From: Argentina anserina
Taxonomy: Eukaryota > Streptophyta > Magnoliopsida > Rosales > Rosaceae
Length of the DNA: 64,000 bases
Assembly (NCBI RefSeq): GCF_933775445.1
Contig: NC_065872.1
Location: 16,802,001 to 16,866,000, forward strand
Reading direction: 5' to 3'
Shown here: positions 46,977 to 58,215 of the stretch, in pieces
How positions within the stretch are numbered: the first letter of the stretch is position 1
How the letters are laid out: each line of letters opens with the position of its first letter
Notes under the pieces: model-generated
The model's input: only the letters and a program-made list of their open reading frames with translations
What the model was told of the DNA's origin: nothing
The model's database searches: none
Program-made: the position numbers and the translations under genes

Positions 46977-47035
46977 CTCGCGAGAACAAGTATCACCAAA
47001 CCTAACATCTTATGCAGTGAAGACGCCATATGCAT

Positions 47036-48582
47036 AAACTAGCTAGAAAAACTGAATGCAAGTAGTGTAGAGAATTGTGTTTGTATTCAGTGAATAGGAG
47101 GTGTTGGATTTTAGCTTTGCTAGGTGCACTATATATATAACAAAAGTAGCTAGGCCCCTATTAAATTTTTTATTAGAAAATCTCAATATTAACACCACTT
47201 ATTATGGTTAATAATTTTTCTCCTCTTAACTATAAAATGACCAATTTATTAGTTTCATTGGCGTGTTTGGATGAAGAAAAAATGAGAAAAAAATAATTCC
47301 TAATCATGAGTTGCCTCTTCTAGTTGTATTATAGATTTTTCTTTTGCGATATAATTTTTTTTTTCATATCAGACTAAACATGAATTACTATCTTAGATAA
47401 ACTGGGAAATATGCAGTGCTTAGAAGAAGCACACAGATATGAATTTCTTAAGCTTCTCTCCCATTGTATGGCTAGTTTCTGGTTGGCCTATTAGACTAAA
47501 TAGGTCAAATAATTAATGTGAGAACGTTTCTAGCCTTCTATCAGACAATCGGTCTGAATCATGATCTGTTGCAACTCAGATTCGTTGTAAATTGCGATGT
47601 TGTGTTTTCAAAACTCAAATAACTGATATATCTCGTTGTGTGATTGAAATACAGACAATGGTTGTTTGGTTACGCGTGTTGTCCCTTCCCGCGATAGTTT
47701 CTAGGCAAAATAATTAAGTGTACAGCATTTAGATAACTGCCTGTTGCAAGAAGTGACTTTTCATACAATATGGTTTTGTGTGATTTTCCCTCACACAACC
47801 GTAATTCCCAAGCTTAGGTTGTACTAATTTTGTAAAATGGGTAAACGGAAAGTTGGATAACTGGATTTATATATATATATATATATATAATCATTAAGAG
47901 AGGCCTACTAAGAATCATGACTTGATCATCATCAAAAAAAACAAACGATCATGACTTGCCTTATTCTTATGGTAAGTAAATAGCCTTTGTGTGTCGACAA
48001 TGGATGCCAATTTTTATTTACTAAATAGGTCAATATATAGTCAACATGACTGAGTCATTGACGGTCATAAATCAAAGAGAGTCTTCTATTAGAGGGTAAA
48101 GCTAATCGTGATAGAAGCAAATTTCCCGAGCATCCGTAAGTTGTCCATCTAATACTCTAATACTCATCTCATAAATAAATGACATGTGTTCTTTTTTAAC
48201 TATAGTCTAGCTAAGATTAACAATTTATATAAAATTAAAATTTATTCTGATTTAATTTAAACTTAGTTTCTATATTTATTTTGCTTTTATAATAACAAAT
48301 TTATGGATAATGAACCCAGATGAACAGTACTTGAACTCCTACAAAATTTTGTAGTCGGTAAATTTGTTTCCAAATGAGTTGTCCCTCCCAAAATTCATCG
48401 ATTCTTGTAGAAGTTTGAAACTAATAATGGAGTTTGACGTCACCCCTTTGTTTTTCCTTACTGGGTTTTGAGTGTACGCCAGATCAAACCCTTGCCTTCA
48501 TTTCTAGTCTCCATCATCATCACATCTCTCTCTATCTATTCTATACCCATCTGTTTCTTAGTTTCTTCCATACTTCCCTTAT
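47036..48582. other. Promoter side of the duplicated peptide gene, then intergenic
   Basis: The left 450 bp belong to the duplicated segment. A (TA)n tract is near 47869-47890. At 47914-47958, ATCATGACTTG flanks a 23-bp A-rich insert. No gene recognised. Confidence 0.5.
47914..47958. repeat. 23-bp A-rich insertion with 11-bp target duplication
   Basis: ATCATGACTTG occurs at 47914-47924 and 47948-47958. The insert is ATCATCATC, eight A, then CAAACG. It resembles a plus-orientation micro-retroposon or templated filler at a repaired break. Confidence 0.5.
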
Positions 48583-48774
48583 ATGCATCTTGATTATCAT
48601 CACGTTCTCCTCCCTTGTTCAATAACTAAGCATCTTATTGATCAATTTGAGAGGAGGCATTCCTTAATCGATCGATTCGAGGTCCGGCATTCCTTGATCG
48701 ATCGCTTTAAGGTCCAACATTCCTCGATTGATCGATGGAAATGCTGGAAATGGGAGGTAATTGCAAACCCCTGA
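48583..48774 (+). CDS. Upstream ORF overlapping the VQ start codon (63 codons)
   Basis: It starts at an ATG in the presumed VQ leader, runs in a different frame, and stops 40 bases inside the VQ coding sequence. The 30-bp repeats at 48631-48743 keep its frame, giving four copies of HSLIDRFEVR-like decapeptides. It could reduce translation of the VQ gene if the leader starts upstream of it. Protein function is unlikely. Confidence 0.35.
   Translation: MHLDYHHVLLPCSITKHLIDQFERRHSLIDRFEVRHSLIDRFKVQHSSIDRWKCWKWEVIANP
48631..48743 (+). repeat. Four copies of a 30-bp leader repeat
   Basis: Units start at 48631, 48658, 48688 and 48718, with a shared core CATTCCT(T/C)GATCGATCG. The last copy contains the VQ start codon. 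Confidence 0.88.
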
Positions 48775-49286
48775 TTACATTTGTTCATGCAGACACCGGC
48801 ACGTTTCGAGAAGTAGTGCAGCGATTGACAGGAGCCGGACCTTATCAAACTCATACTCATAATGAAAAGAGTAATCCAGCCACCAGCATAAGCTCAAGGA
48901 AACCAACGGCGGCATCATCAATGAGCAAACTTCATGAGAGAAGGCAATACATCAAACCCAAGCTTGACATCGTTAAACCTACCATCATCAATAGCCATTT
49001 CAAATCATCGAGTCCCTTGGTCAGCCCTTCTACGATTTTCTCGAAACTCTCCATAGCCGAACAAGAAAGCAGAGGATCACCAGCAGCTGCAGCAAAGCCA
49101 ACGGTTAGAGCATATGAACATGAAGATGAAAATAGAAATAGTCATTTAGAAGAAGAGAAAGCCATTCAAGAGAAGAAATTTTACCTGCATCCATCACCAC
49201 GCCGGGGAAGGTCGCCAAGGACACAACCAGAGCTGCTTACCTTGTTTCCTCTAACATCCCCTAAATCAGAACTTCAAAATCCATGA
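48735..49286 (+). CDS. VQ motif-containing protein, 183 aa
   Basis: Intron-less gene. The VQ motif FREVVQRLTG (pattern FxxxVQxLTG) lies at about residues 24-33, right after FVHADTGT. A basic SKLHERRQYIKPKLDI block follows, and the C-terminus has FYLHPSPRRGRSPR and LFPLTSPKSELQNP, typical of the VQ4/VQ19/VQ33-like group. VQ proteins are small nuclear cofactors that bind WRKY factors (and some MAP kinases) through the VQ motif and tune defence and growth. Ser/Pro sites near the C-terminus could be MPK targets; this is inference. Other in-frame ATG codons lie at 48741 and 48750. The leader has tandem repeats and an overlapping uORF. Confidence 0.92.
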   Translation: MEMLEMGGNCKPLITFVHADTGTFREVVQRLTGAGPYQTHTHNEKSNPATSISSRKPTAASSMSKLHERRQYIKPKLDIVKPTIINSHFKSSSPLVSPSTIFSKLSIAEQESRGSPAAAAKPTVRAYEHEDENRNSHLEEEKAIQEKKFYLHPSPRRGRSPRTQPELLTLFPLTSPKSELQNP

Positions 49287-49541
49287 TTTCTTTCCCTGTT
49301 TCCGAAATTAACTGTACAATGATGTAAACATGGTTGCAATCTCTCTTTATCACATTAGGGATTTCTTATTCACTCCTTGAAAACTATATCAATCAACGAT
49401 GACATCCAAAGGTTTTAAAATTAATCAAAAAAATGGAAAGAACTAATCACTGTAATCCTCTGCTAATCAACACAACACTGAAATTATTGGCCAGTCATTG
49501 AACAAACATAACTACAGCAGCAAATGAGCTACATGCAAATT

Positions 49542-52500
49542 CTATTGATATACACTTCTATTTACAAAATTCGAATGAAGAATATTGGTTAATAATACAG
49601 CTTCATCACTACTCTGACCAGTTTTCCAAATTTTGAAATCTTGAGGAAAGTAGTCAGAATCACTCCAGCGCTTTAGCGAAATGATTGAGAACGGACCCTG
49701 TACATTTCCCTGGGGATCAAAATAGTGCCACATTAAGGTTCCCAGCTGGTGAACTGGAATCTCAAACTTTCTTTTGGATTCCTGTTCTTCACTTGAGTCA
49801 TTGTCACTCAAATTAACCACCTGAGATGTCACTACATGCTTATCTACAAGCTGCTGAGAATCCTTGTTGTCCTCCACTTGTTTTGGCTCATCAAGTATCT
49901 TTTTTACAGACTCTGCAGGTTGTTTCTGCTGGTCTTGCAATGGGCCATCCTCGCATGCTGCACAAATATCACAAGACCAGAGTCATCTCTTTTAGTATTG
50001 TACTCTGGGAATAAACACAGATATATTATAACATCATTTCTTCCATCTAGAATTATAGCAAAATTGATAATTGATTCCACAATCAGAAATTTGACAACTT
50101 GAGAATTGAGAACTGAGATGGAGGTTCCTTCAAAACTTAAGTTCAGTCCTATTTATATCAACTGTAGATCAAAACTGAAACAAAAGACATTGTGGAGTCT
50201 TTCAAGTTTTTATTAATGACATACCTTCAGAATGTACATCGACTGCAGTCCATGTGATTAAGGTTCCTTCTACTGGTATGTCAGAACTAGGAATTGAATC
50301 TCCCCTGAGGATACATCCTGGGGAGCCGTGGGTTCCTTGTTCCATTGCATGTGGAGAATCTTTTTGTTCAACCTCCAATTCTTCTGCGATGACATCAGGA
50401 ATCTCTTGCAACAGACGTGCTTGTTCATCTGGAGACTCCAGAAGTTGCCTTCTTTCCAAATGCTCAAACAGCGTAAAAGAATAATTAAGCTAAGGAAACA
50501 ACATGCAGCTGCTTTCCCATTTACTATAAAACATGAGAATCTTGCCTAATTTTGAACTTTTAACTTTTAATTGACCGGGCAGTACTCAAATTATTATTAA
50601 AATGTTGAGGTATAGTATAGATATTTTTAAAGGATATTCTCTGCGCCATCCCTTTTCATTAAAACGGTCAATTGCTTTCTGTAAAAATTGTAGTTCTCTG
50701 GCAAGCCACTGAGACAAATCAACACAAGATAGAGAAATAGTCACACTATTAACCTTAAATCAAAAGCATTGATAATTAAATTTTTCCCACAAAGGAGTAG
50801 CCCACATTCAATAACTTATATAATATACAGTTCTGTAAACAAACAAACCGTAATAACAAGAAATAAGCAAAGTATCAGGCTATCAGCCCATTGCACAATC
50901 TGATATACAAAAGTTTACCAAGGATACTATTTCAAAATCAACAGAATATAATAATTTAAGACATTAAGCAAAACATGATCTTGTGTGAAAAGTAGAGGGC
51001 ATCAATAAAGACCATAGTAAATATACTGGACGTCACATTTGATAGGATAATATACCTTTATCATATAGCTGCACATAAATAATATATACCATTATAGATT
51101 ATAAATGCACCATAAAAAGAAAAAACAAGCAGCAAGCACCATTACTGATGAAGGGAAGAAGCATACTAGAAACTATGTTCTGATGGAAACAAAAATGCAT
51201 AACCATAATCATAACTCAAAGAACTACCATATGCATGGTGCTAAAAGCTTCTAAACATCAAACATTTGTACTCATAGCTTGGAACCTTTTTTTATGTCAT
51301 TAAGAGAAGAAATATCTTAATTCATTAATGTCATTAGTCTTTTGCTCATGTCTTCAGTTAACCAGGAAATATATACATATCTTTATTTTGGGTTCAGCGC
51401 ATATCAGCATGACTAACAAACTCAGCTATCGCCAACTTGCAGAGAACTTGGTCAAATACTTACATGCTCTGTTACATCCAGATGCAGAACCTGGACCTTT
51501 TGTTGAAGCTCCACCTATCAAAAATGTAGCAAAGCTCAATAACAGTGAGGGAAAGATTACTTACACAAATAGCAACTTATAAGTTATAAAGATTCACAAA
51601 AGTGAAACAGGCAAACAAAAATTTGAATTTCACAGAGTGGAATACATTCATGAAGTATAGATACAAACGACAAGTAACACTTTTAAGGTGCTGATCACTA
51701 TATAGTTTAATTAAATTCCCTATTTGTCCGGCCTAAATCGCCAACCCGTTTTTGCATTCAACCAAGACATCAAAATTGTGTCTGTGCAAAGATATTAGTA
51801 AACATAGGCCAAAACCATTTTCTTTAAAACGTTGACGGTTATTTTACGCCCTAGTTTTCACCTCATGAAGTCTGTATAAAGACAAACATCTTACTTATAT
51901 ATAGAAAATTAGAAGTTAATGAACATATTAATTTAAGCTAATTTTCATAAGCACGGTAACACTATATCTCTGTTGACAGAACACACAAATCGTGGTTCAA
52001 AAAAAAAAAACAGAGATTCATAATTAGGAAGCATAGGTACCACTGTAGGTCTCTTCAGCAAACCACCTTTGACTCTTTCACGTAAATCATCACATTCTTC
52101 CTGCAAAAACAGATGGTTATGGAGATCAATAAACCATCTATAGTTAATATAATCTGTGTGACCAAGACCACATGGATTTTTTTGGAGAGGTGGTCTGAAC
52201 GATTTAAGTCGACTACAAATAAAGAAATAGGGGAAAATTTAGTTAACGATTGCAATTGCCTCATTAGGTGAAAAAGTTGTGGAGATATCATATTAATTAA
52301 TAACTTATTATACTATACTTAAATGCCAGGGATCAAACCGGATAACATCATGCCAAGAATAAAACCTCATTATATCATTCAAAACTTAAATGCCAGGGAG
52401 AAACTAGTAATGACCCTCGTCAGATTTCCTTTAATTGTATTAAATGAAAAACCCGGTGTACATAAAAAGATAGACAAGTGGTCCATGAGGACAAACAAAC

Positions 52501-53714
52501 TGCAGAACCAGCGAAGTAAGCCATCTCCACTTACAAATTCAGACAAATCTGTAAAGATTATAAATTAGAGTATTAGACTAAGACAGACTCAAAGTATACT
52601 ATAAGATGATCAGCCAGATTCAGTAACCCAACAATGTTATTCTAGACATTACCGCGTACATTTCGGAATTGATTTTGCTTCCAAAATGAAAAAACCTGTC
52701 TGTATTCTTTTACCAAATTTCGCAAAATGATACCAAGATACTCAACCTCTCATTGTTTATAATCTAGACAAAAAGCATGCATGCAGAGAAATGAAACCTA
52801 AAACTAACAAGAGTAACAAACAAGTTCTATTGCCTATCATACTAAAACTAAATACAAATTAAATCAAAAGGTGAAGCTGAAAAATTTCGAACAGAAATGC
52901 AGAAGGCTACCGTGGAGAAGTTATCATCAGAGAGCATGGAAATGGGGAAGTCCTTGAAAGCTCCATGAAGCTGAAGAAGAACCCCACCTCCACCTCCATC
53001 TCCATCATCACACGACTCCTCCGAATTCGGCTTCGTCTTCTTCAGAACCGCCTTCACCTGCATTAACACATGAGAATTCTTCTGCGTATAGTCATGAGGA
53101 TCCGCCTTGGTCCTCACAAAGCTCCCAACTACTTTCTCCTCAAACACCTGAGCCTCCTCCTGCTTCACCAGAGCCTCCACCACCGACCTCCGCAGGTACA
53201 CCAGCTTCACATTCTCCGGAATCACCGCCGCGTAGCAGCTCTTCGGCGCCGGCAACGGCGCATGCAGCGCCGCTCTCCTCCTCTGATTCGACTTCCTCGC
53301 CGCCTCGTCGTCGGAAGCCTCGTCGTCGGAGTCGTCGAACGAGTCGTCGGAATCGTCCTCGAGATTATCGGCGAAATGCGGCTGGAGGAGGTCGTAGATC
53401 TTGATTCTGGCGATCGTCTTCCTCCCAAAGAGAGAATGAAGCTTCTCGTCGCAGACGATCCTCTTCTTCTTCGTCGGGTGGAGGAGCTTGTTCTGGTTGA
53501 CGTACTCCGTCACGATCGAAGCGACGTCGTACTGGGAGATCGGCTTCGACGTGTCCTTCCCAATCGAGTCGAGGAACTCAATAACCGGCCGCGATCCCCA
53601 GCCGAGAAACTCCATCTTCCGAGGGCGGTGGAGGCGCTTGCTCCTCCTCACCGGAGCAACGTCGGCGGCAGAGACGGCGGCGTTGTACTCGCCAACCCAA
53701 GTGAAGGAGCCCAT
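49542..53714 (-). CDS. SWIB/MDM2, Plus-3 and GYF domain protein (At5g08430-type)
   Basis: Six exons: 53714-52911, 52100-52041, 51514-51464, 50708-50638, 50472-50225 and 49957-49542, giving 549 aa. Domains in order: SWIB at about residues 38-120 (MEFLGWGSRPVIEFLDSIGK ... GRKTIARIKIYDLLQPHF); an acidic linker; Plus-3 from about 150 to 290 (KLVYLRRSVVEALVKQ); a helical stretch with RFNEKGWRRE and LLQEIPDVIAEELE; and a C-terminal GYF domain near 487-535 (WHYFDPQGNVQGPF, W at about 487). Plus-3 domains of the Rtf1 type bind nucleic acid or Spt5 tails, SWIB occurs in chromatin remodelling factors, and GYF binds Pro-rich peptides. A nuclear transcription/chromatin role is inferred. The intron between exons 4 and 5 appears to be of the U12 AT-AC class. 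Confidence 0.92.
50473..50637 (-). other. U12-type AT-AC intron
   Basis: On the minus strand the intron starts ATATCCTTT, the U12 donor consensus, and ends TTTTAC. A branch-site-like TTCCTTAGC lies about 15 bases before the acceptor (consensus TTCCTTAAC). Splicing here joins ...GGATGGCGCAGAGA to GCTGTTTGAGC and keeps the family sequence RRELFE. No GT-AG choice keeps the frame. Length 165 bp. Confidence 0.85.
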
Positions 53715-54178
53715 TGGGAATTCGAATTTGAATTGAATTGAAGAGTTTTGAGTGAGTGAGGCTCAGAAGAGGAGTAGGAGTAAAATAGTGACAGAGCAGT
53801 CAAAACTGAGACGACGCGAATTCCAAAGCACACGGGAAGCCATTCGATTTTTTTTTTGGAAAGCAATTTTTTCCAGGTCTGGGAACTGTGACGGGTTCAG
53901 TGGATTTTGATTTTATTTAGTTTCCTAAAACGGTGCGTTTTGGGGGGTTGACTTGGTGCAAATTTGGTGGGAAGCGTTGAGGGACGAGGTGGCGTCACTT
54001 TCCTGGGACCGTTACCGGTTGAGGGGTGTGACCGTTACCGCTAAAAGTGTTTTTGGTGGCTGAAGGTGTCATTCGTTTTTGTAGAAATGAATATCTGAAG
54101 GAAATGACTGACACAGAAAACCGAAAGAAAGTTGGTCATAATGATATAATGTGTACGTAAATTTATTTCTCACAAGGT
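53715..54178. promoter_or_regulatory. 5' region of the SWIB-Plus3-GYF gene
   Basis: No coding sequence. GTTACCG and AAACG(G/C)-type short motifs occur, but none is a convincing TATA element. It ends at the left LTR of the gypsy element. Confidence 0.4.
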
Positions 54179-54989
54179 TGTCGGACACTCCGTTTAGGCC
54201 TAAAATAATACTCCGGTATTATCTACTCTTTAGGCTCATGGACCGGTTATTTGGGAAAAATCTATCATAGAGCAAGATTACATGCCGTATTGGAATAGAT
54301 TTAGGGGACTAATGCTGTATAGAATCTGAGTTGAATAAGGAAGGTGAATCCAAATCAACTAGGAGGTTCTCAAGACTTGATCCGCAAGAAAGAACAATTT
54401 GTGTTCTCTATATAAAGGGGTCGAATGTGCAGAATAACACACACACACAACGTCAAACAAACTATCGCGCAACCGCATTGTCAAGTCTCCTGACGGAGCA
54501 AAAGTCCGATTAGCTTCGGCAACCAAGTCTCCCATCGGAGCGAAGCTACCCAGATATACGCCTCGCGCTGCATGTAGCAAACAAGTCCGATTAATCTCGG
54601 CAACTAGAGTCAAGTCCATCGAGTCGCTAGCCTAGCTTCTAGCAAACACAAAAGTCTGCACTAGTCAGCAATTTCCTACAACAAGAGAGTCCCGCTATCA
54701 ACGACACATAATAAGCTCTGCTTTTCCCCAAGCGGTCTAAAGTAAGATTGGCCATCTACTTGAGGTGGAATGAAAGGTACCTAGCAACTCCGGTTGTGTG
54801 TAGGTCATTCGAACTTCAGCGGTTTATCAGCGCCAAACAATCATTGTCAAACAGAGCAAGAGTTGTACCTAACTCAAAGGTACTGGCACGCCAAGCAACA
54901 ACAGAGAACGAATGTTAGAACCATCCAGGGTTCAAAACCGGGGCTTGCTGATTGTTCTCTGATGAAGATTTTTTTTCCCAGCTCGAACA
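54179..54989 (+). repeat. Gypsy left LTR, 811 bp
   Basis: It starts TGTCGGACAC and ends CTCGAACA. A TATA box (TATATAAAGG, 54409-54418) lies 230 bases in. Confidence 0.72.
54409..54418 (+). promoter_or_regulatory. TATA box in the gypsy LTR
   Basis: TATATAAAGG preceded by TTCTC. Position and strength fit an LTR U3 promoter. Confidence 0.65.
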
Positions 54990-55150
54990 TTTGGCACGCC
55001 CAGTGGGACGGTGTCAAGATAGCAAGCCGGAATCCTTACTCGAGAGGATATCCTCCTTGCTCGAAACCAGAGCACTCGCATTGTGTTCCTCACAACACAG
55101 TGACTTGCAGAGGTTTAACAACGGTTGAGGCATTACTAAAATTTCGAGTG

Positions 55151-57760
55151 ATGGCGACACCGGAAGACATGCAAACAGCTTTCAAGGAGTTGACAAAGGT
55201 AGTCAAGTCATTGGAGGAGTCATTCGGCGAGAGAATGATTGCGGTCGAGAGAACGTTGCATAATGTGTCGCAACTACAATCGACACAGGGTCAGCATCTG
55301 GCTGAGACCAACGACAGATTGAAGAGGCTGGTTCTGAGTGCTAACGAGCACGCGAACAATGATCATTTAGAGTTTGAGAAAATCGAAGAAGCGTTGGGAA
55401 TACAACGGACTGTCACTGGGCTTTACGAGAGACAGAACCATGACAAGCCTAAGGCCACCAAAATGGATAGGTCCAACAAGAAGGTTAACGCCGGTGACAA
55501 CGACGCCGGTGAAGAGGATGAAGCTGGCGACAAAGATGATGAGGCTGACAAATCAGATGTAGAGCCTATCAAACCCGTAAGGAAAAAGAAGACGAATGCT
55601 AAAAAGGGAAAATTCACGTTTGGAAGTTCAAGACATTCAAACACATCCGAGTTTGAGGCACTTCAGAGGGCAGTGACACTTCTTCAACCAAGCGGGAGAC
55701 AGGAGCGTCAGCACCAGTTCCGTCGCGAGCGTCAAGAGGAGCATCGAGAAGAGTCTGAGAAAGAAATAGAAGAGGGTCAGACCCTTACCAAAGAGCAGGT
55801 TCAAAAGATGATCCAAGAGAGTGTGAGGACCATTCATGGTCATGCTGCCGCGAACATATCCTATACAAGCTCATTCCCAGAATGCGTGACAGCATGTCCT
55901 TGGCCCTCGGGTTATCGACCAATCAAGTTCCATACTTTCTTAGGAGAGGGGTCCGAGAATGCGGCTGAGCACATCTCTCGTTTTCACAGTGATTGCGGGC
56001 CCTATGCATCTGATCTAGTCTTCAAGATGAGGGCTTTCGGTTGATCGCTGTCGGGACCGGCGCTTCTTGGTTCTCTAAGTTAGCACCAAGATCCATTTTA
56101 GATTGGTCCATGCTCGAGACAATGTTTAAAACGACTTTTGGAAGTGTTAAGCCTGAGGTGGATATGTTATCTTTGACTTCCATGTATCAACAACCAATGG
56201 AGTCGGCAGTGGAGTTCCTGAAGAGGTTCAAAGTTCAGCAAACAAAGTGCAGAACACCACTCGCGGAACAAGATGACATTCAGATTGCTATAAAGGGTTT
56301 GGAAACCCGTCAGCGGGCCAAACATCATGATGCCTACTTTTCTAGCATGGCAGACTTAATGAACAAGGTAGGAAGCTACCAAGTGTTGCTCAGGGAGATG
56401 GAGGATAGTGCCACAGTTCCAAAAGGTCCACATGTGTCCTATCACCCTAGTACGTTGAAATCACGCTATGCAGGTCCATCTGGAACTAAGAGGGTTTCCA
56501 CTATCTACTCGCATGTAGATCCTTTCTACACACCATATCCATGTGAAGAGCAGTGGGTCGTGGAGGTAGATGATGAAGTAGCTGCAGTGGATATAGCCGG
56601 AAGATAGACATTGAAGTCCAAGGCTTTGAAGATGTCTAGAGACCCTGTCAACATTTCTACGGCAGCATTCACCAAGCCTGAGTATGAGACGTATAGCTAC
56701 AATGCTCACAAGGCTCTGGAGATTTTAGATGAATTGTTCGCGAGTGGAAGAGTGAAGCATGATACTGCAATGCCTACTGCAGCACAGATAGAAGGGAAGA
56801 AATACTGCAAGTTCCACAACTTGTTCAATCACCAAACAGTCGACTGTGTTAAGCTCAAGGATCAGTTGCAAACCTAGATTAACAGAGGTATGCTTGGGGT
56901 AGATACTGAAAGAGCTGCATCATGGGTTGATATTGATCCCTTCCCTACAGTTTCAGTGGTGGAAGTTACACCATTGACAACACCTTTGAAGGCTCATCGC
57001 CCTTCTAAGTTTGCTGAATACACTTATGATGCTTCCTTGGCTAATGAGATCTTGGACAAGCTTATTGCTGAGGGTGAAACCATTGTACCATGGACTGAGT
57101 TCCCGACTGTGGAAGAAGTTAAAGGTAAACGGTATTGTAAGTTTCACAATGTTTGGACTCATGATACTCGTATTTGTATATAGCTCAAGGACCAGGTACA
57201 GTAGTGGTTAGATGAGGGAGTGTTGTCTTTTGCCTCAGAGCCTGAGCCGGGTATGAAGACAGCAGCGAAGGAAGTGCCCATGGCGAAAGAGGTTGCAGGA
57301 GCCGAGTAATCTGAGCAGGGTAAACAGAAAGGTGTAGTCCAGAGAAAGGAACATGAAGTAGCAAATGCAAGAACTTATGTCCTTTGCAATAGATGCAAGA
57401 AAGAGTGTTCCATAAACTGTGACAATTCTGGTAAACACGAGGAAGCAGGAAGACATCGAAGGCCTCGCTCGCCGACGAATCGATACGAGAGGGAGAACCC
57501 CAAGAAAGCTAGAGTTCAGACATACACTTATGCTCAAGCGCTAAAGAGGCCAAACTCAGGTCTTGGTGGGGTCGCGAACGTCATTGGAGAGCCGCGAGTG
57601 GGGGCAAATGCGCCGGAAACTCAAGCTACGCGCAAGGCGCTGCAGCGGCCATACATACCGCCTGCACCGGGGTCGTTAAAACCAGATGTTTGGTACGTTC
57701 AAGAGCATGGGAGAGCTATTAAAGCTATAAAGACTCAGAAGAGGAATGTGCAAAAGAGAT
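55151..57760 (+). pseudogene. Gypsy gag polyprotein, broken
   Basis: Starts MATPEDMQTAFKELTKVVKSL. The capsid-like part reads FLGEGSENAAEHISRF, then GASWFSKLAPRSILDWSMLE, YQQPMESAVEFLKRFK and CRTPLAEQDDIQIAIKGL. Breaks include a TGA at 56042 with a frameshift, and TAG codons at 56605, 56875, 57181 and 57193. Two KYCKFHN...H...C zinc-like segments (near 56803 and 57130) are degenerate repeats of each other. Several of the stops are TAG at places where Trp or Gln is expected, fitting C-to-T/G-to-A decay. Confidence 0.82.
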
Positions 57761-58215
57761 GAGGAAGGGCCAAAAGAATGTTAGAGGCGTATAACAGATG
57801 AGAACTCTCTCACGACCAGCTGGAACAGCCACCTTGGCTGCTGCGAGAGACAGTTGAAAAGCTTAGTATAAGGCCATACGTTCACTTTCGTCGGAATGAT
57901 AATTACAAGAAGGAGCCATACCCCAGGAGAAGCGTTCATGATCGAATTGAATGACCAATTGAAACTGCTCCTAAGCAAAGAGTTTCAATCCATGATAGGT
58001 TGTCTTACTCATCTACTGATGGTAGGACAGCAAACAGACATCACATACAGGGTGTTTCTATTCAGCAGAAACAACAGCAAAGTAATGTTGCACAACCTGC
58101 ACAATCTAAATGGGTGCCAAAAAGGTCTGTAAGTAAGCCAGGCCACCAGGAACCAGGTCCATAGAAAATCAAGCCACAATTTGAATGGAAGCTGAAGATC
58201 AAACAACCAGCACCA

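Larger units (their letters stand above)
45754..47035 (-). pseudogene. Eight-cysteine peptide paralogue, split by an ATG8-carrying hAT element
   Basis: The start and first part of the signal peptide lie at 47035-46985. The rest of the coding sequence lies at 45990-45754. A 986-bp element and its target duplication separate the two parts within the signal-peptide region. The mature part keeps all eight cysteines with nearly the spacing of the 28278 gene (one residue longer between Cys2 and Cys3). The insertion should abolish the product unless spliced out. The open frame that begins at 46005 uses element sequence for its first residues. Confidence 0.85.
45415..47520. repeat. Right copy of the cysteine-rich peptide segmental duplication
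   Basis: Outside the inserted element at 45991-46976, this stretch matches 24640-24775 plus 28050-28960, 29362-29446 and 30004-30060. Shared blocks include GAAAGAAGTACAACAT, GTGCACTATATATA, TAGCTAGGCCC and TAATTAATGTGAG. The duplication covers the gene, its promoter side and its 3' flank. Confidence 0.85.

Noticed and set aside
53070..53741. A 223-codon plus-strand open frame
   Set aside because: It is the antisense shadow of SWIB-Plus3-GYF exon 1. Its Arg/Leu-rich composition is the complement of that exon.
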